A DNA stretch of 64,000 nucleotides. Source: Henckelia pumila (Eukaryota > Streptophyta > Magnoliopsida > Lamiales > Gesneriaceae). A model generated the notes under the pieces. The model searched no databases. It saw nothing but the letters and a program-made list of their open reading frames with translations, and had not been told where the DNA came from. Positions 46,994 through 56,765 of the stretch are shown in pieces. The stretch covers positions 88,492,151 to 88,556,150 of the forward strand of contig NC_133120.1 of the NCBI RefSeq assembly GCF_033568475.1. Direction: 5' to 3'. Numbering within the stretch: position 1 is the first letter of the stretch; the number at the start of each line of letters is the position of its first letter. The position numbers were made by a program, and so were the translations under genes.

Positions 46994-48395
46994 GGGTCGT
47001 GGTGAATTTTCCTCTTATAGAGGAAGAGGAGGAAGAGGAAAACCCCCAAATTATATTGCCAATGCTCCAAGGCTGATAGCTCAATTTGGAAATCAACGCC
47101 TCATAGGCCAACAAATTTCTAGTTCTTCTGATAGTAATACTATCCAAAAAAATGATCCTTTATATGATGAATTTCAAGAATTCTTAAAACAAAAAGGTAA
47201 GAATAAGGTAATTCCTGATTCTGAAGAATCTTATGCAAATATTGCAAAAGAAAATGAAAATGATTCAGTATTATATACTGAGAATAAAAATAGAGAAATC
47301 ATTCTTCTTGTAGAAGAAAAAGATGAACAATGGAAAAATACTCCTTGGATTATCATGGATAGATATCTATCACATACATCATATGTTCATGGTGCTTATA
47401 AGCCAAGAGGATATTATGAAACCCTCTTAATTTCTACAAAAACGGTGGAAATTATCCATTTTCAGAGTAATACTCAGCAAACGGAAAGTTATAACTTTTC
47501 CAAATTTATTATTAAGAAAATTATTTCTATTGAAGAATGGGGAATTTCTCCACTAGCAGAAAAAGAATTCTATTCTACTCAAAAACAAATTACTTTTAAA
47601 TATAACTACTGGGATTATATACAGAGTTTTTATACAACTCTATTCTATGAAAATTCAAAAAGAAAACATTCTTGGTTCTTGAAAATATGTGAAAATAATT
47701 CACATGATAATATTCCCAACTGGTTCATACACTGGTGGCAATTCTTTGGGCCTTCATCAAAAATTTTACCTGAAGAATTCAAAAATTACTTTGAAGATTG
47801 GATCAGATTCTCTCCAAGAGTTATACAGAACATGACTACAAATTGGGTCAACAATAATTTATCCTGCAATTTCTTTATTGAATTCGGTATCCCATGGATC
47901 TGGAAATGGCAACCAGAATTTGGTTATAATGATCATGGAATTCCTTGCTTATGGAGGAAGAGTTTATCAAAGTTTTGGGAAAAATTGCTCAGAAATGATC
48001 CTGAAACTGGAAAACCACATGGCATAGAGATATTACAAAAAATGGAAGAAAATATCTCTCAATACAAGAATGATTTTGCACAACAGGAGAAGGGAAAACA
48101 ATCTGATGTGATAAGTCCCTTCAAAATTATCACTCAGAAATATCAAGAAATCTACTCAAAAGAACAAATGATCGACTTATATGTTGAAGAAATGAAAAAA
48201 GATTTGTTTAAAAATATTGGTAATACTGATACAAAATCTGATCAGTCCATGACTTCAACTGACAGCCACAATCAGTTTATCAAATTAATGCATATGCAAG
48301 ATGGACAGGATCCCGAAGATGATGATCTTGAAGAAAATCAAATTGATGAAACTTTTGAAAAATTAAAAGCATCGCTAAAGTCCAAGATTGGATGA
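46974..48395 (+). CDS. EPRV-B3 ORF3, intact 473 aa
   Basis: Full-length ORF3 on the plus strand with at least one difference from B2 (Ile for Thr in the EITHF segment). It has the same Arg/Gly-rich start, Trp-rich core and acidic end. A complete leader follows. That the frame stays open beside a broken ORF2 reflects recent arrival more than selection. Confidence 0.8.
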   Translation: MMAGMNRGRGEFSSYRGRGGRGKPPNYIANAPRLIAQFGNQRLIGQQISSSSDSNTIQKNDPLYDEFQEFLKQKGKNKVIPDSEESYANIAKENENDSVLYTENKNREIILLVEEKDEQWKNTPWIIMDRYLSHTSYVHGAYKPRGYYETLLISTKTVEIIHFQSNTQQTESYNFSKFIIKKIISIEEWGISPLAEKEFYSTQKQITFKYNYWDYIQSFYTTLFYENSKRKHSWFLKICENNSHDNIPNWFIHWWQFFGPSSKILPEEFKNYFEDWIRFSPRVIQNMTTNWVNNNLSCNFFIEFGIPWIWKWQPEFGYNDHGIPCLWRKSLSKFWEKLLRNDPETGKPHGIEILQKMEENISQYKNDFAQQEKGKQSDVISPFKIITQKYQEIYSKEQMIDLYVEEMKKDLFKNIGNTDTKSDQSMTSTDSHNQFIKLMHMQDGQDPEDDDLEENQIDETFEKLKASLKSKIG

Positions 48396-48546
48396 AAAAG
48401 GAATCCTATTAGATAATATATCACTATCAACTTTTATAAAGTTTGGCGGAAGTTATTCAAGATGTAATAATGCATCTTTTTATTATTTTAATAAAAGTAG
48501 TTTTATAAGTTTAGCTTGGAATCCGGGGTTGATGTCCGGCTCTTCC

Positions 48547-48554
48547 TATTTATA
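48547..48554 (+). promoter_or_regulatory. EPRV-B TATA box
   Basis: TATTTATA in CCTATTTATAGG, about 150 bases after the ORF3 stop. The same sequence occurs in the B1, B2 and B4 leader copies. Confidence 0.7.
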
Positions 48555-48638
48555 GGTATATTTTGTAAGTTTGGGGGCACGCTGGAGTTTGCTCGCCTCT
48601 CTATCTTCTCCCTTTTTCTCTCTCTCTCTCTCTCTTGT

Positions 48639-48662
48639 AATAAAAGCCTTTCAGAAAATAAA
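48639..48662 (+). terminator. EPRV-B poly(A) signals
   Basis: Two AATAAA hexamers (48,639-48,644 and 48,657-48,662) about 90-110 bases after the TATA box. In this virus family the signal is ignored near the RNA 5' end and used on the second passage, giving terminal redundancy; here that is inferred from position. Confidence 0.6.
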
Positions 48663-48734
48663 AGCTTGAGGTTTCTGTTTACAATCTTTGTAAGTATTTC
48701 TCTTTTTATTTTGTCTATTTCTATTTTCTTATTT

Positions 48735-48760
48735 AATTTAGCCTAATGACAGGCTAAATT
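48735..48760 (+). other. Perfect 10-bp hairpin in the EPRV-B leader
   Basis: AATTTAGCCT and AGGCTAAATT are exact inverted repeats around a six-base loop (AATGAC). It is present in every leader copy that covers the region. Confidence 0.75.
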
Positions 48761-48843
48761 CTCTTTGCTAGATCATAATTATCCTACGAAATGACCATGG
48801 TATTGTAATGGTTTAAGATATTATGGGAATCTAAGAGGAGGTT

Positions 48844-49009
48844 AAAAAATTTTTATAAGGTTCGAGGTTAATATTAAGTAGATCAGATTCATGTACTACC
48901 CTTCAGCTCGTGTTTGCCTTGAAATGGCTTTTAGAGCATTGTGGGTATTTGTTTTGAATCTTGATCTACTTAATTAGTCTCGGTAAACTCCTTATATATA
49001 ATTTTTTGT
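48844..49009 (+). other. Long leader stem-loop preceded by short upstream ORFs (possible ribosome shunt)
   Basis: ATTAAGTAGATCAGATTC (48,873-48,890) pairs with GAATCTTGATCTACTTAAT (48,956-48,974) with one bulge, and pairing extends outward (AAAAAAT...TATAAGG against CCTTATATATAATTTTTT). Just upstream are tiny ORFs, the last being ATG GGA ATC TAA at 48,823-48,834, ending about 10 bases before the stem base. A short ORF ending just before a strong stem is the arrangement that drives ribosome shunting in caulimovirids. Confidence 0.6.
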
Positions 49010-49089
49010 AAAAAAAAAGAAAAGATTAAAATAATATTTTTCCTAATCTATTCGAACCTTCCCATGATTCTCATGTTTCAAGATCCAGA

Positions 49090-50220
49090 ATGGCTATGTT
49101 GTCTGTTACTATCAATCATATTAATCAACTTTTTGAAAAGCAAAATTATACTAATTTATATCTTATTCTTTTAGGAGAAGAATTGACTTCTTTAAAAAAG
49201 AATATCGATAATATTTTATTAGCCATACAACAGATCAAGCCTAATGTTCACATTGAAGAAAAGAAAGATAGAAATATAGTTTCCATAGCTTCTTCTTCTA
49301 TCCAATCTCCCCCAGAAATACAAGATTTTAAATTTAAATCTTCTGTTTCTGAATTTGAAAAAATTTTATCAGAAAAATTTAAAAATATGAATATTTCTGT
49401 TATTAATAATAATGAATCATTTAGTAATAATAATACTGATGATGATGATACAGATAAAATTCAAAAAATGAAATGGGCTGATAGGCCAACTCAAAATCGT
49501 TACTACTATTCTCGTCCTACTCCTTTGGATGTTCTTAATGAAGAACAAGAGTACATTATAACAAATAGTTATAATGGGAAAAGCATTTATGAATGGAATG
49601 CTGATAGTTTAACAGATAAGCAGATTTATAATCTTGCTCATAGAATGCTTATGTATAGTACTGTTTGTAAAAGTGCTGGTAATACTGATAAGAATATAGC
49701 AAAAATGCTTATTTCTGGTTTTACAGGCCAACTTAAAGGTTGGTGGGATAATTATTTATCTCAACAACAGAAAAATGATATTTATGATTCTATTAAAATA
49801 GAGAATAATAATCAAACTGAAAATGTTGTTTATAGTCTTATAATGACTATTATTGAACATTTTACTGGTCGTTTTACTGATAATAGTGAAAATATTAGAA
49901 CTCTTCTGAGTAATATGAAATGTAAGACTCTTACTGATTTCAGATGGTATAAAGATACTTTTCTTTCTAGAATTTATGAATTACCGGATTGTAATAACAA
50001 TCAATGGAAAGCCAAATTTATTGATGGTCTTCCTCATCTCTTTGCTGAAAGAGTTAGAAAAATTCTTCGTAAAGATAATATTTCTATTCAGTATGATAAT
50101 TATACTTATGGTAACTTAATAAGTACTTGTATTCAGGAAGGATTATCTTTATGTAATGATTTAAAATTAAATAATCAGTTAAAAAGACAAAATATTTTTG
50201 AAAGAAAACAGCTTGGTCAT
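49090..50220 (+). pseudogene. EPRV-B3 ORF2 fragment fused to the leader ATG
   Basis: The leader ATG is followed by two or three joint bases and then ORF2 from codon 124 (MLSVTINHINQL) through the capsid-like domain to residues before the basic block (RKQLGH). At 50,220 it meets a reversed leader fragment, and the frame runs on to 50,349 with unrelated residues. This makes a 419-codon ORF directly behind a complete viral promoter. It lacks the N terminus, zinc knuckle and all enzymes. Confidence 0.85.
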
Positions 50221-50456
50221 AGAGAGAGAGAGAGAAAAAGGGAGAAGATAGAGAGGCGAGCAAACTCCAGCGTGCCCCCAAACTTACAAAATATACCTAT
50301 AAATAGGAAGAGCCGGACATCAACCCCGGATTCCAAGCTAAACTTATAAAACTACTTTTATTAAAATAATAAAAAGATGCATTATTACATCTTGAATAAC
50401 TTCCGCCAAACTTTATAAAAGTTGATAGTGATATATTATCTAATAGGATTCCTTTT
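50221..50456 (-). promoter_or_regulatory. EPRV-B4 partial intergenic region (promoter part only)
   Basis: Reversed copy of the region from the ORF3 stop to the CT tract, including the TATA box near 50,297-50,304. It is cut at the CT tract, losing poly(A) signals, leader and primer site. Confidence 0.8.
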
Positions 50457-50895
50457 TCATCCAATCTTGGACTTTAGCGATGCTTTTAATTTTTCAAAAG
50501 TTTCATCAATTTGATTTTCTTCAAGATCATCATCTTCGGGATCCTGTCCATCTTGCATATGCATTAATTTGATAAACTGATTGTGGCTGTCAGTTGAAGT
50601 CATGGACTGATCAGATTTTGTATCAGTATTACCAATATTTTTAAACAAATCTTTTTTCATTTCTTCAACATATAAGTCGATCATTTGTTCTTTTGAGTAG
50701 ATTTCTTGATATTTCTGAGTGATAATTTTGAAGGGACTTATCACATCAGATTGTTTTCCCTTCTCCTGTTGTGCAAAATCATTCTTGTATTGAGAGATAT
50801 TTTCTTCCATTTTTTGTAATATCTCTATGCCATGTGGTTTTCCAGTTTCAGGATCATTTCTGAGCAATTTTTCCCAAAACTTTGATAAACTCTTC
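50457..50895 (-). pseudogene. EPRV-B4 ORF3 C-terminal fragment
   Basis: About the last 145 codons of ORF3, open to its normal stop at 50,457. Its 5' end at about 50,895 is joined to a plus-strand scrap of ORF2, so it has no start of its own. Confidence 0.85.
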
Positions 50896-51449
50896 TAACC
50901 TTTCTACCCAAATCATTCTTGGTTTACCTTTTCTTTATAAAATCTATCCTATTATTTCTATAAATCCTACAGGTATAATTGGTACTTATGAAGGTAAGAA
51001 TATTCACTTTCAGTTTATTACAAACATTATTAGAACTATTTTCTAACTCAGGCATTTCTAAATCAGAAATCCTTCTATTAAAACGAATATTCTCATGTTG
51101 TAAAATAACAACTTGCTGTTTAAGTTGATCAATTTCAATTTTTAAATTATCTAAAGTTACAGGAGTATTAACACTGTGTTTTTCTTTTAAAAGTTTTCTT
51201 ATTTCTTTTAAAGAATAAGTCTGATCATTTTTCAAAAGATCAGTATAACTAGTAGAAGTTTTGTTATCAATATGATCAATTATAGAAGTACGAAGATTAG
51301 GATCTTTAATTAATTTTAAAAATTCAATAATTTTATCATCAGATAAAACATTAATACTTAAATCTTCAAATTGAGATTTTAACTTATAAAATTCATCATT
51401 ATCATCATCATTGTTACTAATATAATTGCAACAATTAGAAGACTGACCT
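50896..51449. repeat. Scrambled joint inside B4
   Basis: 50,896-51,020 is a plus-strand piece of ORF2 from after the protease (equivalent to about 61,651-61,765). 51,021-51,449 is a minus-strand piece of ORF2 covering the acidic region to the coiled coil. These two pieces separate the C-terminal part of ORF3 from its N-terminal part. Confidence 0.85.
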
Positions 51450-52459
51450 TTTTCCCAAAACTTTGATAAACTCTTCCTCCATAAGCAAGGAATTCCATGA
51501 TCATTATAACCAAATTCTGGTTGCCATTTCCAGATCCATGGGATACCGAATTCAATAAAGAAATTGCAGGATAAATTATTGTTGACCCAATTTGTAGTCA
51601 TGTTCTGTATAACTCTTGGAGAGAATCTGATCCAATCTTCAAAGTAATTTTTGAATTCTTCAGGTAAAATTTTTGATGAAGGCCCAAAGAATTGCCACCA
51701 GTGTATGAACCAGTTGGGAATATTATCATGTGAATTATTTTCACATATTTTCAAGAACCAAGAATGTTTTCTTTTTGAATTTTCATAGAATAGAGTTGTA
51801 TAAAAACTCTGTATATAATCCCAGTAGTTATATTTAAAAGTAATTTGTTTTTGAGTAGAATAGAATTCTTTTTCTGCTAGTGGAGAAATTCCCCATTCTT
51901 CAATAGAAATAATTTTCTTAATAATAAATTTGGAAAAGTTATAACTTTCCGTTTGCTGAGTATTACTCTGAAAATGGGTAATTTCCACCGTTTTTGTAGA
52001 AATTAAGAGGGTTTCATAATATCCTCTTGGCTTATAAGCACCATGAACATATGATGTATGTGATAGATATCTATCCATGATAATCCAAGGAGTATTTTTC
52101 CATTGTTCATCTTTTTCTTCTACAAGAAGAATGATTTCTCTATTTTTATTCTCAGTATATAATACTGAATCATTTTCATTTTCTTTTGCAATATTTGCAT
52201 AAGATTCTTCAGAATCAGGAATTACCTTATTCTTACCTTTTTGTTTTAAGAATTCTTGAAATTCATCATATAAAGGATCATTTTTTTGGATAGTATTACT
52301 ATCAGAAGAACTAGAAATTTGTTGGCCTATGAGGCGTTGATTTCCAAATTGAGCTATCAGCCTTGGAGCATTGGCAATATAATTTGGGGGTTTTCCTCTT
52401 CCTCCTCTTCCTCTATAAGAGGAAAATTCACCACGACCCCTATTCATTCCTGCCATCAT
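50924..52459 (-). pseudogene. EPRV-B4 chimeric ORF: ORF3 N-terminal part fused in frame to an ORF2 segment
   Basis: From ATG 52,459 the first about 337 residues are ORF3 up to SLSKFWEK. At 51,449-51,451 the sequence passes, over a two-base overlap, into ORF2 in its own reading frame (GQSSNCCNYISNN onward), including the coiled coil, and then into unrelated residues to a stop at 50,924. The product would be about 511 residues. It is an accident of rearrangement, but an open one. Confidence 0.85.
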
Positions 52460-55400
52460 TAGATAAATATTCACGGGTTAAGAAATCAGGAAGATAATTT
52501 TCTTCTCCTTTTTTATAAATAATTTCAAAATCAAAAGGAGCTAAATTAGCTTGCCATCTAGCAAACATTTGTTTAGAAACATCATGTTTAAAATCTTTAT
52601 TAAACATATATTTTGCAGACTTGCAATCTGTTTTAATAATGAATTTTTGATTGTAAAGTTCATCCTGAAATTTCAGAATGCATTTGACAATAGAAAGAAT
52701 TTCTTTTGCAACTGTAGAGTAATTTTTCTGAGCAGAATTCCACTTCCCTGAATGAAATCTAACAAGATATTCTTCTTTACTTTGGGATTTTAATTGTTTT
52801 AAAATACCGCCAAAGCCTATATCAGAAGCATCTGTTTCAACAATTTTTTCCCAACTAGGATTAGAAATCATTAAGCAAGGAATATGTTTAATTTTTTCTT
52901 TAATTTTCTTGACAGAATTAGTATGCTGATCAGTCCAAGGGGAAGGATTTTTCTTAAGTCTATCATATAAGATAGCAGTATCATTGGCTAAATTTTTAAT
53001 ATAGGCAGATATATAATTTAAACTACCTAAAAATCTTTGTAATTGAGTCTTATCAGTAATAATATCTGGAAATTTATTACCAAATTCTATACTTCTTTGA
53101 ATAGGAATAATATTACCTTTATCAATATTATGACCTAAAAATTTAATATTGGTTTGAAATAAAACCATTTTGGGTTTAGAAATAACTAATCCATTTTGAA
53201 TAATAAGAGTTTTAAATATGTTTAAATGTTTAAAATGAGTTTCAATATTTTTTGAGAATATAAGAATATCATCTATGTAAACAATAATAAAGTTACTATA
53301 AGGGGTAAAGATATCATTCATAATCTGCTGAAATTCTGAAGGAGCATTCTTCAGACCAAAAGGCATAACATTCCATTCATAATGTCCTATCGGAACATTA
53401 AAAGCAGTTTTATATCTATCATCCTTATTAATTTGGATCTGCCAAAATCCTGACTTTAAATCAAATTTAGAAAATATTAAGGCATGTAAAAGTCTATCAA
53501 GAAGATCTTTTTTATTAGGAATAGGATGCCTAATCCATTTTAAAACTTTATTTAAAGGTTTATAATTTATTACTAGACGAGGAACACCTCTTTCAATCTC
53601 AGAATGTTTATTGACATAAAAAGCAGTACAAGACCAAGGAGATTGAGAAGGAGTTATTAACTTTTTATCTAGAAGAGATTGAATTTCTTTCTTACATAAA
53701 TCTAAATATTCAAAATTCATCTGACAAGGTCTTGCCTTGGTAGGAATATTCTTTTCATCAAAACTTTCTTCATAAGGAAGAGAAACAATGTGTTTCTTAC
53801 GATTCCAAAAAGCATTGGGAAAATCATTACAAATTTCTAAAGAGAATTGGTTATGAAGCAATTTAATTTTATCTTGTAGTTTATGATTTTTCAAAGTATC
53901 ATCAATAGTTAAAGAATTTATCTCTTCTTTTAAAGAATTAATATGAAAGATTTTTCTATCAATATGATCTTGAATAGAATTTAAAATTTTTAAATAAGGT
54001 TTAGTAATAAACTGAAAGTGAATATTCTTACCTTCATAAGTACCAATTATACCTGTAGGATTTATAGAAATAATAGGATAGATTTTATAAAGAAAAGGTA
54101 AACCAAGAATGATTTGGGTAGAAAGGTTTTTTATTAAGAAGAAACTTGTTTGAATACAAGTCTTATTTTTACAAATATAGGCTTTTGGTAATTTATAATT
54201 AACCTGTAATTTTTCACCTCCTGCATGAGAAAGAGAATGTGAAGTTTTATGAAAATATTTTGAAGGTATTATTCCTTCTTGAATAACATTTAAATCTGCT
54301 CCACTATCAATTAAGGCAATAAAGTCTTTTTTATAATTATTATCAATTAATAAGGTTATTTTTGTATACCACTTTTGAGATTTTATTTTACTAAGAACAG
54401 ATAAATGTTGTTCTTGGTCTGAAACATTATTAGAACTATTTTCTAACTCAGACATTTCTAAATCAGAAATCCTTCTATTAAAACGAATATTCTCATGTTG
54501 TAAAATAACAACTTGCTGTTTAAGTTGATCAATTTCAATTTTTAAATTATCTAAAGTTACAGGAGTATTAACACTGTGTTTTTCTTTTAAAAGTTTTCTT
54601 ATTTCTTTTAAAGAATAAGTCTGATCATTTTTCAAAAGATCAGTATAACTAGTAGAAGTTTTGTTATCAATATGATCAATTATAGAAGTACGAAGATTAG
54701 GATCTTTAATTAATTTTAAAAATTCAATAATTTTATCATCAGATAAAACATTAATACTTAAATCTTCAAATTGAGATTTTAACTTATAAAATTCATCATT
54801 ATCATCATCATTGTTACTAATATAATTGCAACAATTAGAAGACTGACCTTGAATGCAATTATCACAATCTTCTGAAGAATTTAAAGAATCATTATCAAGA
54901 TTAATAATATCATCAGTATCTGGACTAGAATCAGAAGTATGAGAATCTTCAGAATAATTTTTCATGACAATTTCATATAAAGTATTTTTAATATCATCAG
55001 AGATATCAAGAGATTTAATTTTCTCCTTAGCCCAACATTGATTAGCATAATGACCAGGTCTACCACATTTATGACAAGTAATTAAAGGCTTTTTATCCTT
55101 ATCTTTTTTCCAAAATTGTCTTTTCTTCGCATCTTTTTTAGTATTCCGAAATTCTTTTCGTTTTTGTTTTTTCAATATTTGTCTTTCAGACAAATGTCTC
55201 TTCTTATGAGGTTTATCTAAAGATTTATGAATTTTCTTCTTGGGTATATCAATCCCAAATTGATCACAGAAATGACCAAGCTGTTTTCTTTCAAAAATAT
55301 TTTGTCTTTTTAACTGATTATTTAATTTTAAATCATTACATAAAGATAATCCTTCCTGAATACAAGTACTTATTAAGTTACCATAAGTATAATTATCATA

Positions 55401-56765
55401 CTGAATAGAAATATTATCTTTACGAAGAATTTTTCTAACTCTTTCAGCAAAGAGATGAGGAAGACCATCAATAAATTTGGCTTTCCATTGATTGTTATTA
55501 CAATCCGGTAATTCATAAATTCTAGAAAGAAAAGTATCTTTATACCATCTGAAATCAGTAAGAGTCTTACATTTCATATTACTCAGAAGAGTTCTAATAT
55601 TTTCACTATTATCAGTAAAACGACCAGTAAAATGTTCAATAATAGTCATTATAAGACTATAAACAACATTTTCAGTTTGATTATTATTCTCTATTTTAAT
55701 AGAATCATAAATATCATTTTTCTGTTGTTGAGATAAATAATTATCCCACCAACCTTTAAGTTGGCCTGTAAAACCAGAAATAAGCATTTTTGCTATATTC
55801 TTATCAGTATTACCAGCACTTTTACAAACAGTACTATACATAAGCATTCTATGAGCAAGATTATAAATCTGCTTATCTGTTAAACTATCAGCATTCCATT
55901 CATAAATGCTTTTCCCATTATAACTATTTGTTATAATGTACTCTTGTTCTTCATTAAGAACATCCAAAGGAGTAGGACGAGAATAGTAGTAACGATTTTG
56001 AGTTGGCCTATCAGCCCATTTCATTTTTTGAATTTTATCTGTATCATCATCATCAGTATTATTATTACTAAATGATTCATTATTATTAATAACAGAAATA
56101 TTCATATTTTTAAATTTTTCTGATAAAATTTTTTCAAATTCAGAAACAGAAGATTTAAATTTAAAATCTTGTATTTCTGGGGGAGATTGGATAGAAGAAG
56201 AAGCTATGGAAACTATATTTCTATCTTTCTTTTCTTCAATGTGAACATTAGGCTTGATCTGTTGTATGGCTAATAAAATATTATCGATATTCTTTTTTAA
56301 AGAAGTCAATTCTTCTCCTAAAAGAATAAGATATAAATTAGTATAATTTTGCTTTTCAAAAAGTTGATTAATATGATTGATAGTAACAGACAACATATCA
56401 TCCTCAAATATTTTTGAAAACGCATTAAAATTTAAAACTTTTTCATTCTTTTCTATTTGAAAAGAATTCTGTGGAGGATACACAGATTTTTGAATATTTC
56501 CAGAAGAAAGTTTATAATTTCTTTCTATAACAGAAATATAATCAACAAGAAAGATTTTTATAAACCAGGGAACAAAATAAATCATTTTATTTTTTTCTGC
56601 ACAATCTTTATAAAAAGTATTAATTATATATTCAAATTCTTTTTTGGAAAAACTCTTAAAATACCATTTTCTAAAAGATTTCCATTTATGATCACAGAAT
56701 TCTTTATTAATCTGAGCTCTTGCTCTAGATCCTTTACTGAAATCTATTTTGATTGTACTATCCAT
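52440..56765 (-). CDS. EPRV-B4 ORF2 polyprotein, intact 1441 aa
   Basis: Same domain order as B2. Differences seen: Ser for Pro in the DLEMPELEN segment, Thr for Ile after DMLSV, and Asn for Asp just before IIVYIDD (YSNFIIVY). The last is next to the reverse-transcriptase active site but does not change the two catalytic Asp. All other catalytic signatures (zinc knuckle, DSGAD, YIDD, TDAS) are present. Confidence 0.9.
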   Translation of the reverse strand: MDSTIKIDFSKGSRARAQINKEFCDHKWKSFRKWYFKSFSKKEFEYIINTFYKDCAEKNKMIYFVPWFIKIFLVDYISVIERNYKLSSGNIQKSVYPPQNSFQIEKNEKVLNFNAFSKIFEDDMLSVTINHINQLFEKQNYTNLYLILLGEELTSLKKNIDNILLAIQQIKPNVHIEEKKDRNIVSIASSSIQSPPEIQDFKFKSSVSEFEKILSEKFKNMNISVINNNESFSNNNTDDDDTDKIQKMKWADRPTQNRYYYSRPTPLDVLNEEQEYIITNSYNGKSIYEWNADSLTDKQIYNLAHRMLMYSTVCKSAGNTDKNIAKMLISGFTGQLKGWWDNYLSQQQKNDIYDSIKIENNNQTENVVYSLIMTIIEHFTGRFTDNSENIRTLLSNMKCKTLTDFRWYKDTFLSRIYELPDCNNNQWKAKFIDGLPHLFAERVRKILRKDNISIQYDNYTYGNLISTCIQEGLSLCNDLKLNNQLKRQNIFERKQLGHFCDQFGIDIPKKKIHKSLDKPHKKRHLSERQILKKQKRKEFRNTKKDAKKRQFWKKDKDKKPLITCHKCGRPGHYANQCWAKEKIKSLDISDDIKNTLYEIVMKNYSEDSHTSDSSPDTDDIINLDNDSLNSSEDCDNCIQGQSSNCCNYISNNDDDNDEFYKLKSQFEDLSINVLSDDKIIEFLKLIKDPNLRTSIIDHIDNKTSTSYTDLLKNDQTYSLKEIRKLLKEKHSVNTPVTLDNLKIEIDQLKQQVVILQHENIRFNRRISDLEMSELENSSNNVSDQEQHLSVLSKIKSQKWYTKITLLIDNNYKKDFIALIDSGADLNVIQEGIIPSKYFHKTSHSLSHAGGEKLQVNYKLPKAYICKNKTCIQTSFFLIKNLSTQIILGLPFLYKIYPIISINPTGIIGTYEGKNIHFQFITKPYLKILNSIQDHIDRKIFHINSLKEEINSLTIDDTLKNHKLQDKIKLLHNQFSLEICNDFPNAFWNRKKHIVSLPYEESFDEKNIPTKARPCQMNFEYLDLCKKEIQSLLDKKLITPSQSPWSCTAFYVNKHSEIERGVPRLVINYKPLNKVLKWIRHPIPNKKDLLDRLLHALIFSKFDLKSGFWQIQINKDDRYKTAFNVPIGHYEWNVMPFGLKNAPSEFQQIMNDIFTPYSNFIIVYIDDILIFSKNIETHFKHLNIFKTLIIQNGLVISKPKMVLFQTNIKFLGHNIDKGNIIPIQRSIEFGNKFPDIITDKTQLQRFLGSLNYISAYIKNLANDTAILYDRLKKNPSPWTDQHTNSVKKIKEKIKHIPCLMISNPSWEKIVETDASDIGFGGILKQLKSQSKEEYLVRFHSGKWNSAQKNYSTVAKEILSIVKCILKFQDELYNQKFIIKTDCKSAKYMFNKDFKHDVSKQMFARWQANLAPFDFEIIYKKGEENYLPDFLTREYLSNDGRNE

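Larger units (their letters stand above)
48396..49089 (+). promoter_or_regulatory. EPRV-B3 intergenic region with promoter and structured leader
   Basis: Reading 5' to 3': TATA box at 48,547-48,554, CT tract (48,618-48,635), AATAAA at 48,639-48,644 and 48,657-48,662, a 10-bp hairpin at 48,735-48,760, short upstream ORFs, and a long stem-loop (48,844-49,009). The leader ends at 49,090 where the primer site should begin, but here it is joined to an internal part of ORF2. RNA from this promoter would begin near 48,580, so the poly(A) signals lie inside the transcript start, as in caulimovirids with terminally redundant RNA. Confidence 0.8.
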
